Positions 54,676 through 62,309 of a DNA stretch of 64,000 nt are shown here, one piece after another (positions within the stretch are counted from its first letter, which is position 1; every line of letters starts with the position of its first letter). Under the pieces are notes generated by a model. It was not told the origin of the DNA. It made no database searches and was given only the letters and a program-made list of their open reading frames with translations. Where the stretch lies: contig NZ_QEHR01000009.1 in the NCBI RefSeq assembly GCF_003095375.1, forward strand, positions 55,459 through 119,458, written 5' to 3'. This DNA comes from Marixanthomonas spongiae (lineage in GTDB: Bacteria; Bacteroidota; Bacteroidia; Flavobacteriales; Flavobacteriaceae). The position numbers were made by a program, and so were the translations under genes.

Positions 54676-56322
54676 TTATTGTTTAGGAATAGTCTCTATA
54701 AAATAGCTGTTTTCAATTTGATTTATAGAAATTAAATGATTTTCAAAAATCTCAATAAATAATGGTTCCCCAATGGTTGCATATTGTACTATTGGTGAGT
54801 TAAATCCATTTTTCAAAAAGACATCAATTCGAGAACTTGTTGGAACTGTAAAATAAATATTATCGTTTTCAGTAATTTTTACGTCTCCATAGATAGGACT
54901 GTTAGAGTAACTTCCTGTTGTAAATTCGGTAACATTTGGGTAGTTTATAGTGGATTGATAACCAAATTCTGTACTTACAAAATATGATTGGTCACTTGAC
55001 AAAGCAAATAAACGACTGTCGATTCTAGAATCGTTAAAACTTAAATCTATAGAGACTTCATTTCCGTTTATGTTCAATCTTCTTGTTGCAGACGTGTTTT
55101 GATATTCTAGTCCATTCCATACAACAAAGAAAAAATAATTTTCTTTTGCAAAAATTAATTTTGAATTCAAATTCATTGTATAAGAACCATTTCTATTTAA
55201 AACATTATTGTTAACACGGTCATAGACAAACGTTCCACCAATAGTAGCTGAGTTTTGGAAGTGTTTTTCTAAAAATAATATATGGTTATCAATTGCAATT
55301 GCAGATATTATGTTATAGTCGGTATTCAAATCAATAATTTCTTTTATTTCGTATGTATTTAGATCTATAACATAAACTTTTCCATTCTCACTTGGGACAT
55401 ATAAATCTTCAATTCCATTAAATTTTCCAATTGAACAATAAAAGATTTTACCATCTATTTCAACATTTTGACTATTTAGTGTATTTACATTGTAAAATAC
55501 TATACCCCCTTCTTTATTGATAATAATAATCTCATTTTCATCATTTGGGTTCTTTAATGTTTGTGAAGGTAGAAAGCTTAAGTTTCTTGGGTTTTCAATA
55601 GACAAAAAGTTTTTACTTAATATTATTTTACCGTTAATTTTTTTAGAAACCGCATAAGAAACCACTTCGTCTGTATATTGGGTATTATCAATAATACTAG
55701 TATTTTCTTGAATGTTTTGAATATGTAAGACCTCTCCAATGTTAACAATATCACTACTTGATGTAGCCGAACCGTTGTTAAGGGTATATATCGTGTAATT
55801 TTCAAATGCGTTGTTAAAATCTTGTTCCCAAACTAATTTAAAACTTCCGTCGGCTAATTTTTCTAATGATGTGAGAGAAAAAAACAAATCTTCGTTTTCG
55901 TACGAGAGATAATTAATACTGGTAACACTTGTCATAGTGTTGACTTCGTTAAAATATTCGGTCACTACAGCATAATTTATGAATGAATTATATGGAACCT
56001 CATTATCAACATACTCGGTGTTTAAATTATTGTCAGTTTGATATACAAGTTCTCCTAGATTTACAATTAGATTGGGATTGTCAAATGCGTCAGTGTGGGA
56101 ATCAAGCCTATAAACTTTATAATTTATAAAACCATCTATTATAACTGGTTTCCAAGCCAATGTTAAATTAGATTCTTTTTCTGTTAAACTAATTAATTCT
56201 GTTTTAGGTTCGAAAACAGAATTTTCTGGAATTGATAAATCATCATTTTTTTTAGAGCAATTTGTAAATACGATTAAGACTAATAGACATAAAGTTTTAT
56301 TTTGCAAATTACGCAAGTACAT
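54676..56322 (-). CDS. Large lipoprotein with beta-sandwich and propeller-like regions, unknown function
   Basis: A 548-residue lipoprotein (Cys22 in FTNCSKK). The N-terminal half holds two fibronectin-III-like stretches (LTLAWKPVIIDGFINYKVYR and FKLVWEQDFNNAFENYTIY). The second half is a series of strand-rich segments like a beta-propeller (VYVIDLNTYEIKEIIDL). It is very AT-rich compared with the core genome. A TAATTTTG box (56344-56351, minus) lies 22 nt before the ATG. It lies between palindromic arms and may be cassette cargo. Confidence 0.6.
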   Translation of the reverse strand: MYLRNLQNKTLCLLVLIVFTNCSKKNDDLSIPENSVFEPKTELISLTEKESNLTLAWKPVIIDGFINYKVYRLDSHTDAFDNPNLIVNLGELVYQTDNNLNTEYVDNEVPYNSFINYAVVTEYFNEVNTMTSVTSINYLSYENEDLFFSLTSLEKLADGSFKLVWEQDFNNAFENYTIYTLNNGSATSSSDIVNIGEVLHIQNIQENTSIIDNTQYTDEVVSYAVSKKINGKIILSKNFLSIENPRNLSFLPSQTLKNPNDENEIIIINKEGGIVFYNVNTLNSQNVEIDGKIFYCSIGKFNGIEDLYVPSENGKVYVIDLNTYEIKEIIDLNTDYNIISAIAIDNHILFLEKHFQNSATIGGTFVYDRVNNNVLNRNGSYTMNLNSKLIFAKENYFFFVVWNGLEYQNTSATRRLNINGNEVSIDLSFNDSRIDSRLFALSSDQSYFVSTEFGYQSTINYPNVTEFTTGSYSNSPIYGDVKITENDNIYFTVPTSSRIDVFLKNGFNSPIVQYATIGEPLFIEIFENHLISINQIENSYFIETIPKQ

Positions 56323-56411
56323 AAATTTTTGTATTTAATCAAGCAAAATTAATACTTTTATATTTTTAGGATAAATTATTTGCCTTGTTTTATAATAACA
56401 GGACGGTCATA

Positions 56412-56462
56412 ATTGGCTGCGGCTTTGTATATGACTCGTAGCGTGCAAATTAGCGATCACTT
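56412..56462. repeat. Palindromic element E2, left arm
   Basis: The block CTTTGTATATGACTCGTAGC, followed by GTGC, resembles the TATGAARCGTAGSGC block of the other elements (E4, E5). The partner arm lies 1.5 kb away at 57925-57972, beyond the IS110 element, so the IS appears to split this element. Confidence 0.45.
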
Positions 56463-56490
56463 TCGGAAAGTAATTTACAAAATAAAAAAG

Positions 56491-56525
56491 AATAGCGACT
56501 TGAATTAAAAAACCAAGTCGCTATT
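56491..56525 (+). ncRNA. Hairpin upstream of the IS110 transposase
   Basis: AATAGCGACTTG and CAAGTCGCTATT are perfect 12-bp complements with an 11-nt AT-rich loop. It lies 64 nt before the transposase ATG within the IS left end. IS110-family elements are known to encode a structured guide (bridge) RNA in an end region, so this and the downstream hairpins are both candidates. Confidence 0.4.
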
Positions 56526-56589
56526 ACTTATAGCATCAATGAAAAAGCAGTAGATCCAGTATCTTTAAAGTTCACCAAAACAATAAGAT

Positions 56590-57645
56590 ATGAAAACTGC
56601 ACCCACTGCCCAACCAAAGTTATACATTGGCATCGACATCCACAAGCGAAGCTGGAAGATTCACTGTGCCACCGACCTGTTCTCGGGTAAGTCCTTTACC
56701 ATGCCACCTAAACCTGAAATATTGCAGGAGTATGTAAGCAAGCATTTTCCCGCTCACGAAGTTACCACAGCCTATGAAGCCGGTTGCTGCGGATATTACG
56801 CCCACCGTAGTTTTGAAAGTTATGGCTGGCACTCCCTAGTGGTTAACCCAGCCGATATCCACCGCAAGGGAAAGGAGAGATATACCAAAACCGATAAGAT
56901 CGATGCCCAGTTGATTAGCCGTGAACTTAAAGACGGCAGGCTCGAGGGCATCCACGTCCCAGATGTGGAACGTGAGCAGTTGCGGAGCCTCTTTAGAAGG
57001 CGCAATGACCTTGTCAAGGACTTTCGGCGCGCAAAGAGCTATATAAAGATGCAGCTGCTCTATTTTGGGATTGCCATTCCGGAGGAGTTTGACAACGACC
57101 ATTGGAGCCATAAGTTCCGTGATTGGGTTGACGAAGTAACCTTTGCATACCCTTCGGCCCGTGAGACATTGGATAGCAGGATGCGCAGTTTTAGGTTTAT
57201 AGACCAAGAACTGCGGGATGTCTCCACAAAGATGCGTGCCTACTGCCGCAAGCATTACAAAAAGGATTATTGCTTACTGAAAAGTATTCCAGGGATTGGT
57301 GGTATCGTGGCCTGTGGGGTTATCTGCGAACTGGGCGATCTAAGACGTTTCAATGGCATAAAACATTTAGCGGGCTATGTTGGGTTGGCTCCCGGCATCC
57401 ATCAAAGTGGTGATAATCAAAAGAGCACTGGGATAACGGTGCGGGCGCACCGGTTGATGCGCAGTTATTTTATAGAAGCCTCTTGGCAGGCCATTAGGAC
57501 AGACCCTGTGATGCAAGCATATTACCGCAAGCATGTAGGAAAGAACGTAAAGTCAATAATCATTAAAGTTGCCCGCAAACTATTGAGCAGGACCTTGGCG
57601 GTAATAAAAACAGAAACCCCTTATACAATAGGAGTGATAGAATGA
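56590..57645 (+). CDS. IS110-family transposase (DEDD and Tnp_20 domains)
   Basis: The 351-residue protein has an N-terminal RuvC-like domain with D16 (GIDIHK), E63 (AYEAGCCG) and D102/D105 (TDKIDA), giving the DEDD set. The C-terminal Tnp_20 domain begins at LKSIPGIGGIVACG and ends with the serine-containing GIHQSGDNQKSTG. Both are intact, so the element should be active. IS110 members insert by serine-recombination-like chemistry guided by an element-encoded RNA. It is flanked by non-coding ends of 0.1-0.3 kb. Confidence 0.94.
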   Translation: MKTAPTAQPKLYIGIDIHKRSWKIHCATDLFSGKSFTMPPKPEILQEYVSKHFPAHEVTTAYEAGCCGYYAHRSFESYGWHSLVVNPADIHRKGKERYTKTDKIDAQLISRELKDGRLEGIHVPDVEREQLRSLFRRRNDLVKDFRRAKSYIKMQLLYFGIAIPEEFDNDHWSHKFRDWVDEVTFAYPSARETLDSRMRSFRFIDQELRDVSTKMRAYCRKHYKKDYCLLKSIPGIGGIVACGVICELGDLRRFNGIKHLAGYVGLAPGIHQSGDNQKSTGITVRAHRLMRSYFIEASWQAIRTDPVMQAYYRKHVGKNVKSIIIKVARKLLSRTLAVIKTETPYTIGVIE

Positions 57646-57702
57646 TAAAAAAATAACAAAGCTCACAAAGAAGTAGATTTACCTGTACCACAAAACAACG
57701 TG

Positions 57703-57874
57703 GGTGACCGCCAAAAGGTTGGATCACATATTTATAGCAAGTGGCCAGGTTTATTATAACTTATAATCATACAGATGCTGGTGACGACCCAAGAGGCTGA
57801 TCACATATAGGATGCGGAGCAAGTTATATGGTATTGAATTAAAGAAGAAGCAAAGCTTCATCCCTAATTCAATA
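57703..57874 (+). ncRNA. Candidate bridge-RNA region: two similar hairpin units plus terminator-like stem
   Basis: Units 57703-57731 and 57780-57808 match at 21 of 29 positions and share GGTGAC and GATCACATAT; GTGA and TCAC can pair to close a loop in each. A further stem, TATTGAATTA (57832-57841) with TAATTCAATA (57865-57874) and inner GAAGC/GCTTC, follows. Two loops of similar design fit the target- and donor-binding loops of IS110-family bridge RNAs. The stated boundaries are approximate and no RNA has been shown. Confidence 0.4.
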
Positions 57875-57924
57875 CGTTAAAAATTAAGAGGATGAATTAA
57901 TTAAAAAATAAAATAGTAACTTTA

Positions 57925-57972
57925 AGGAACTGAACTAGTGCTTTTCATAGGACACGTTGTTGTGAGTAGTTT
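57925..57972. repeat. Palindromic element E2, right arm
   Basis: The arm contains CTTTTCATAGGACACGTTGT and then TGTGAGTAG. Its complement, CTACTCACAACAACGTGTCC followed by TATGAAAAGC, aligns with the left arms of the other elements (CACAAC...TATGAA). It touches the stop codon of the DJ-1 gene. Confidence 0.55.
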
Positions 57973-58794
57973 TTACTTTAACTTTTCTAGTAATAGTTCG
58001 GCAACTGGTTCTGAAGATGCAGGATTTTGTCCAGTTATTAATAAACCATCTTCGACCGCATAAGGACTCCAGTCTGCTTTTTTAGTGTAAATTCCACCAT
58101 TACTCTTTAACATTTCTTCAACCAAAAATGGAACAACAGAAGTTAGTTGAACAGCTTCTTCTTCTCCGTTTGTAAATCCAGTTACTTTTTTCCCATTAAC
58201 CAAAGATGTCCCATCCGTATTTTTTGTGTTTTTAAAAATTGCAGGAGCGTGACAAACAGCAGCAACAGGTTTATTGTTGTTATAAAAATCTTCTATTAAG
58301 GCAATTGAGTTTTCATCTTCAGCTAAATCCCATAAAGGACCGTGACCACCAGGATAAAATACTGCGTCATAATCTGCTTGATTAACAGTTTCCAATTTTA
58401 TTGTTTTAGATAAGATCTCTTGAGTTTCTTTATCATCATTAAATCTTATGGTTGCTGGAGTTTGGAAATCTGGTTCATTACTTTTTGGGTCAATTGGCGG
58501 TTGTCCACCTTTTGCGGATGCCATAGTAATTTCAATTCCTTTATCTTTTAATAAGTAATAAGGCGCTGCAAATTCTTCAATCCAAAAACCAGTTTTCAAT
58601 CCAGTATCTCCTAAATCTTCGTGATTAGTTAATACAAATAATACTTTTTTCATTGTTTTGCTTTTTTTTGTGTTAATACTTAATTTTTTTTCATTAGAAT
58701 TATTTTCTTTTGTGTTTTTACCACAAGAGGATAATAAAGCTAAAGCGATTATAATTGTTGTTATTCTTTTGATTAGAGACAAAATTACTGTCAA
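57973..58794 (-). CDS. DJ-1/PfpI-family protein, lipoprotein-anchored form
   Basis: A class I glutamine-amidotransferase-like protein of the Hsp31/YajL group, whose members include glyoxalases, deglycases and chaperones. The nucleophile is C181 with H182 in AAVCHAP, and E74 (WIEEF) is the paired acid. Preceding it is a lipoprotein signal (LALLSSC, C24) with no ATG: TTG at 58794 or 58782. The ATG at 58653 (MKKVLFVLTNHED) gives a cytosolic 225-residue version. It is tightly linked to the Crp gene (34 nt). Both could be a stress-response pair. Confidence 0.8.
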   Translation of the reverse strand: MTVILSLIKRITTIIIALALLSSCGKNTKENNSNEKKLSINTKKSKTMKKVLFVLTNHEDLGDTGLKTGFWIEEFAAPYYLLKDKGIEITMASAKGGQPPIDPKSNEPDFQTPATIRFNDDKETQEILSKTIKLETVNQADYDAVFYPGGHGPLWDLAEDENSIALIEDFYNNNKPVAAVCHAPAIFKNTKNTDGTSLVNGKKVTGFTNGEEEAVQLTSVVPFLVEEMLKSNGGIYTKKADWSPYAVEDGLLITGQNPASSEPVAELLLEKLK

Positions 58795-58828
58795 ATTAAG
58801 TACTAAAAATTGATGTATGGTAATAAAA

Positions 58829-59413
58829 TCAATTGTGAGATATTTCTTTTCTAATTCTACTTAAGCTTTCGGTAGTAATTCCTAGATAAGAAGCGATATG
58901 GTAATTTTTTACAGCCTGTTCAATATTTGGGTAAGTGCTAATAAAAGAAACGTATCTTTCTTTAGCTGATTGGGCTAAACTTGCTAATATTCTTTTTTGA
59001 AAGCTAGCAAAAGCTCTTTCCATTTTTTTTCTGAAAAAAGTTTCTAATTGTGGAATCTCTACAAATAAATCTTCCATACTTTTTTTGGAAATTTCATATA
59101 AAGTTGCTTCCTGAATAGTTTCAATATACATAATCGCTTTGGATGCCGTGAAGAAAGCTGTATAATCGCTTATCCACCAATCATTAATGGCGAATTGCAA
59201 AGTATGTTCTTTACCAGATTTGTCAATAAAGTAAGTTCTTAAACATCCATTGTAAACATAATATTGATTGTTCACTTTATCATCTGCTTTTAATATTGTA
59301 GTCCCTTTATTTAACTTGAGTTTTTTAAGTTTACTTTCAATAAGATTCATTTCTTTTTTTGAAAAAGAAATGCCTTTAAAAATTTCTAATATTATTGAAT
59401 CTTCGATGTTCAT
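58829..59413 (-). CDS. Crp/Fnr-family transcriptional regulator
   Basis: A 194-residue regulator with a cyclic-nucleotide-binding-like sensor domain (about 15-115) and a Crp helix-turn-helix at the C-terminus (YHIASYLGITTESLSRIRKE). The sensor lacks obvious cysteine ligands, so it is not an FNR-type oxygen sensor. The same-strand DJ-1 gene follows after 34 nt, suggesting that it may regulate that gene. The start codon is 5-6 nt from the palindromic element E3. Confidence 0.9.
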   Translation of the reverse strand: MNIEDSIILEIFKGISFSKKEMNLIESKLKKLKLNKGTTILKADDKVNNQYYVYNGCLRTYFIDKSGKEHTLQFAINDWWISDYTAFFTASKAIMYIETIQEATLYEISKKSMEDLFVEIPQLETFFRKKMERAFASFQKRILASLAQSAKERYVSFISTYPNIEQAVKNYHIASYLGITTESLSRIRKEISHN

Positions 59414-59419
59414 TTAAAT

Positions 59420-59560
59420 TACTCGCAATGGTCTCGTTTATCGCCATTTGGCGGAGTAAGAGACACGGATTTGTCGGCTTAGTATTGGTTTGTTAGTAAA
59501 GTTAATTATTTTCTTACTAACGAAGCCGCTTATTGGCGATGAACCGTTGTTGTGCGCAAG
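59420..59560. repeat. Palindromic element E3
   Basis: Left arm ACTCGCAATGGTCTCGTTTA, then TCGCCAT. The right arm is the complement ATTGGCGATGAACCGTTGTT, then GTGCGC. Pairing runs over about 25 bases with some mismatches. The 141-bp element holds no ORF and has inner dyads (TTAGTAAAG/CTTACTAACG). It separates the Crp/DJ-1 pair from the next genes. Confidence 0.6.
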
Positions 59561-59578
59561 CTTATTAGTATTAATGTT

Positions 59579-59830
59579 TTAATTATGCTTTTTCACATTA
59601 TTTTGGTAATCCGACAAGCAGCTTGGAAATACTGGTAATAACTTTTGCTTTTGTTCTTCAATTCCAATTTTAATAATCTCGATATATTCCGCTTGAGTGA
59701 ATTCCGCTTGAATCTTTGCAGTTGAACATTTACAATACGCTTTAGTCAAATCAGGATATTTTACTGCCATTTCTTTAGAATCTGCTAAACATTTTTCCGA
59801 TAATATATTAGCGCTTTCATTTGTATAACT
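59579..59830 (-). pseudogene. Truncated small protein gene, N-terminus missing
   Basis: The ORF from the ATG at 59770 encodes MAVKYPDLTKAYCKCSTAKI onward (63 residues). The same frame stays open upstream without a start codon (NQSYTNESANILSEKCLADSK), which shows that the real gene began further 5' and lost its N-terminal part, probably a signal peptide. Family unknown. Confidence 0.55.
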
Positions 59831-60198
59831 TTGGTTTTTCGGTTCAGCCAGTACGGGTTTTATTACCTTACAGGGAAGAATTGGTAGGAGACATTCGAAG
59901 AAGCAGGTGGCACGGTGGCATTATTGATCTAATAATGGATTCAGTAGGTGGAATGGTTGGAAATGCCAATTTTAGTTCTAAAGAAGATAAATTAGCAACT
60001 ATTGATCTTAGAATTGATTATTTACAAGGCGCAAAAGCATTTTGATTAGTTGAAGATAATTTAGTACATTTAGGCAATAAACTAATGGTAACAAGTACGC
60101 AAGCTTTCCAGGAAGGTCAATTGGTTGCTGAAGGAAAAGTCGTTTACAATTTCATTAAAAGTAAATCCTTAAAATTGAATATTTGGAATATTTTCTAA
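59821..60198 (+). pseudogene. PaaI-type hotdog thioesterase pseudogene
   Basis: The frame reads VRVLLPYREELVGDIRRSRW, then HGGIIDLIMDSVGGMVG, the active-site region of PaaI/YigI-type thioesterases. At 60043-60045 a TGA interrupts it (DYLQGAKAF-stop-LVEDNLVHLGNKL), and the frame stays open to TAA at 60198, giving the remaining strands. The N-terminus is also altered, with the adjacent truncated gene running into it. The gene is dead, unless the TGA is read through. Confidence 0.7.
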
Positions 60199-61316
60199 AA
60201 CACCGACACGCTACCTGGCTTGAACTATTCTTCGACCTTGTTTTTGTATCCAGCATTGGAGTAGTGACTCATAATCTGGCGCATACTCATAATAACCATT
60301 TAACTCCTGAACAGATTTGGTTATTCCCTTTACAATTTATTATAATCTGGTGGATCTGGATTGTACATACCTTATTTTCCAATCGATTCAATCATGATAA
60401 TAGGATTGAAAGAATCTTTAGTCTTACAATTATGTTCTTGATGATAGTCATGGCTGCATTTTTTGGAGATGATCTCTTTCAGAATTATCCTGCCTTTGTC
60501 GGTTTTTATGCGGTTATAAAATTAATATTGGTGTTTTTATTTTTTAGAGCATCTAATCAAGACCGGCACTCTGTAAGTTATGCTAGGAAAAGTGGTTATA
60601 TAATTCTTTTAGGCACGGGAATTTCAGCTATTTCCATTTCCTTGGAAACCCCCTTAAGGGAAATTGTCTTGGTTTCAGGAATTCTAGTTGAAATGCTCGG
60701 TATTTATCTTGTAAGTACACGGAATTTGGAGAAACCAAAACCAGTCCATCGCGAACATATGGTAGAACGAATAGGATTACTTTCAATAATACTTCTGGGA
60801 GAATCTATCATAAGTCTTACAGGTACTTTAAGAAATGTCAATTGGGACATTTTAAGTATTGTGGCAGCAGTTACGGGTTTTATTATGATTGGCCTTATTT
60901 GGTGGATATATTATGATAGTTTTCATGTCAATGAGCGGATTAAATCTATGACCAACGGGTTTCCTATGTTGTATTCCCACTTGTTTTTAGCTATGGGTTT
61001 TGTAATCTTGGCTAATGTGATTCGACATGCTATTTTAAATGATCTAAATATGAATGAGTTTAGAATTCTGGCGATTACGGGAATGAGCTTTTTTTACATC
61101 GGAAAACAAACCGTTTATATTGTTTTTATTCCTCCCTTCCGTAAAAGGATGACAATTAATACACTGGTATGTATTTTTATAACCATAGCATCTACCTTTT
61201 TGCCAAAAATGGAATATACGCTTGTTGGAATTACAATAGGTATGCTGTTTTATACGTTTGCCAATTTCAAGTTTATCTTAACCAAGGATATATCTGAGTA
61301 TGTTACGAAAGATTAA
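60183..61316 (+). CDS. Low-temperature-requirement A (LtrA) family membrane protein
   Basis: A 377-residue protein with about ten transmembrane segments. The family signature HATWLELFFDLVFV is at the very N-terminus. There is no ATG start: TTG at 60183 overlaps the thioesterase pseudogene's end, and an upstream ATT is the only alternative. The few residues before the signature suggest a truncated N-terminus, probably from the recombination that created the pseudogene. The function of LtrA is not firmly known. Confidence 0.85.
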   Translation: MEYFLKHRHATWLELFFDLVFVSSIGVVTHNLAHTHNNHLTPEQIWLFPLQFIIIWWIWIVHTLFSNRFNHDNRIERIFSLTIMFLMIVMAAFFGDDLFQNYPAFVGFYAVIKLILVFLFFRASNQDRHSVSYARKSGYIILLGTGISAISISLETPLREIVLVSGILVEMLGIYLVSTRNLEKPKPVHREHMVERIGLLSIILLGESIISLTGTLRNVNWDILSIVAAVTGFIMIGLIWWIYYDSFHVNERIKSMTNGFPMLYSHLFLAMGFVILANVIRHAILNDLNMNEFRILAITGMSFFYIGKQTVYIVFIPPFRKRMTINTLVCIFITIASTFLPKMEYTLVGITIGMLFYTFANFKFILTKDISEYVTKD

Positions 61317-61328
61317 AAATATATAGGC

Positions 61329-61401
61329 TTGCGTACAACGTCTAGTCTATGAAGCGTAGCGCCCGAATGGGAGTTATGATTACATATACAGTGTTATGGG
61401 C
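61329..61401. repeat. Palindromic element E4 (short form)
   Basis: It starts 12 nt after the LtrA stop. The left arm TTGCGTACAACGTCTAGTCT and then ATGAAGCGTAGCGCCCGAA shares the TATGAARCGTAGSGC block with E5. The right arm TATACAGTGTTATGGGC is a decayed form of TATACCCATTGTTGTGCGG. It holds no ORF. Confidence 0.5.
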
Positions 61402-61482
61402 TTTTTTAAATTCTTCATTGTCACTGGAAAATTGTCCATGCTTAAGTCTCTTATCTCCATTCCAAGCACCCTTATTTAGTTT

Positions 61483-61490
61483 TACATTTG
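61483..61490 (+). promoter_or_regulatory. Promoter -7 element of the ABM gene
   Basis: TACATTTG fits TAnnTTTG and is 23 nt before the ATG at 61514. It shows that the cassette gene carries its own promoter. Confidence 0.6.
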
Positions 61491-61513
61491 TAGTGTAACA
61501 AAAATAAGTCAAA

Positions 61514-62233
61514 ATGAAATTTAAAAGTTTAATCAAATTAAGTAGCCTAGTCCTCATTCTAGGGATAACAATTCAAGTATTTTCTCAATCTAAAAAAAGT
61601 AAAATTATGGACAACACGAAAAATGAAAACATCGGATTATTAGTAATCATGAAAGCGAAAGAAGGTAAGGAGCAAGAAGTGAAAGAGTTTCTTCTAGGTG
61701 GTTTATCATTGGTAAATGCAGAAACAAAAACTGAATCTTGGTTTGCATTTCAAATAGATGAACAAACTTTCGGAATTTATGACACATTTGAAGCTGAAGA
61801 AGGCAGACAGGCACACTTAAAAGGAGAAGTGGCAAAAGCCTTATTGGCCAATGCTGAAGAACTTTTAGAAGGTTTTGATCCTAGCAGAGACATTAAGACC
61901 GTTGATGTTCAAGCAAGTAATCATAAAGTGGGTGATCAGAATAAGGGATTGTTGGTGATTATGAAAGCCAAAGAAGGAAAGACATCTGCAGTGGAGGATT
62001 TCTTACAAGCGGGCAAGTCATTGGTAAGTTCTGAGCCTGCAACTTTATCTTGGTATGCTTTTAAAATCAATGAAGAAACTTATGCCATTTTCGATACGTT
62101 TGCAGATGACGCTGGCAGAGATGCTCATTTAACAGGGAAAGTAGCAGCAGCGTTGATGGAGAATGCACCTGTAATTTTGGAAGGCTTTGATGCTTCAGCA
62201 ATTCAAAAAATTAATATTCTAGCTTCAAAATAA
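61514..62233 (+). CDS. Secreted protein with tandem antibiotic-biosynthesis-monooxygenase (ABM)-type domains
   Basis: A 239-residue protein with a signal peptide (LVLILGITIQVFSQ) and two ferredoxin-like ABM domains (about 38-130 and 142-239). Each carries VIMKAKEGKEQEVKEFLL-type strand-helix and FxIxDTFxxxxGRxxHLxGxVAxAL. The two domains are recent duplicates. ABM domains usually form dimers and can bind haem or quinones. A periplasmic export is unusual for this fold. An AraC regulator gene follows after a terminator. Confidence 0.8.
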   Translation: MKFKSLIKLSSLVLILGITIQVFSQSKKSKIMDNTKNENIGLLVIMKAKEGKEQEVKEFLLGGLSLVNAETKTESWFAFQIDEQTFGIYDTFEAEEGRQAHLKGEVAKALLANAEELLEGFDPSRDIKTVDVQASNHKVGDQNKGLLVIMKAKEGKTSAVEDFLQAGKSLVSSEPATLSWYAFKINEETYAIFDTFADDAGRDAHLTGKVAAALMENAPVILEGFDASAIQKINILASK

Positions 62234-62249
62234 ATATTTGATTTAAGAA

Positions 62250-62278
62250 AGGAGTGCTTTTGGCACTCCTTTTTTTTT
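62250..62278 (+). terminator. Terminator after the ABM gene
   Basis: AGGAGTGC and GCACTCCT pair perfectly around a TTTTG loop, then eight T residues follow. Confidence 0.85.
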
Positions 62279-62285
62279 AAATTTG
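62278..62285 (+). promoter_or_regulatory. Promoter -7 element of the AraC gene
   Basis: TAAATTTG fits TAnnTTTG and directly follows the terminator. It excludes the TTG at 62283 as the AraC start. Confidence 0.6.
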
Positions 62286-62309
62286 AATGAGCTAAAAAAT
62301 AAATTTAGT

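Noticed and set aside
60043..60045. TGA as selenocysteine or a recoding site in the thioesterase
   Set aside because: Hotdog thioesterases have no selenocysteine, no SECIS-like structure is visible and the N-terminus is also damaged, so a dead gene is the simpler reading.
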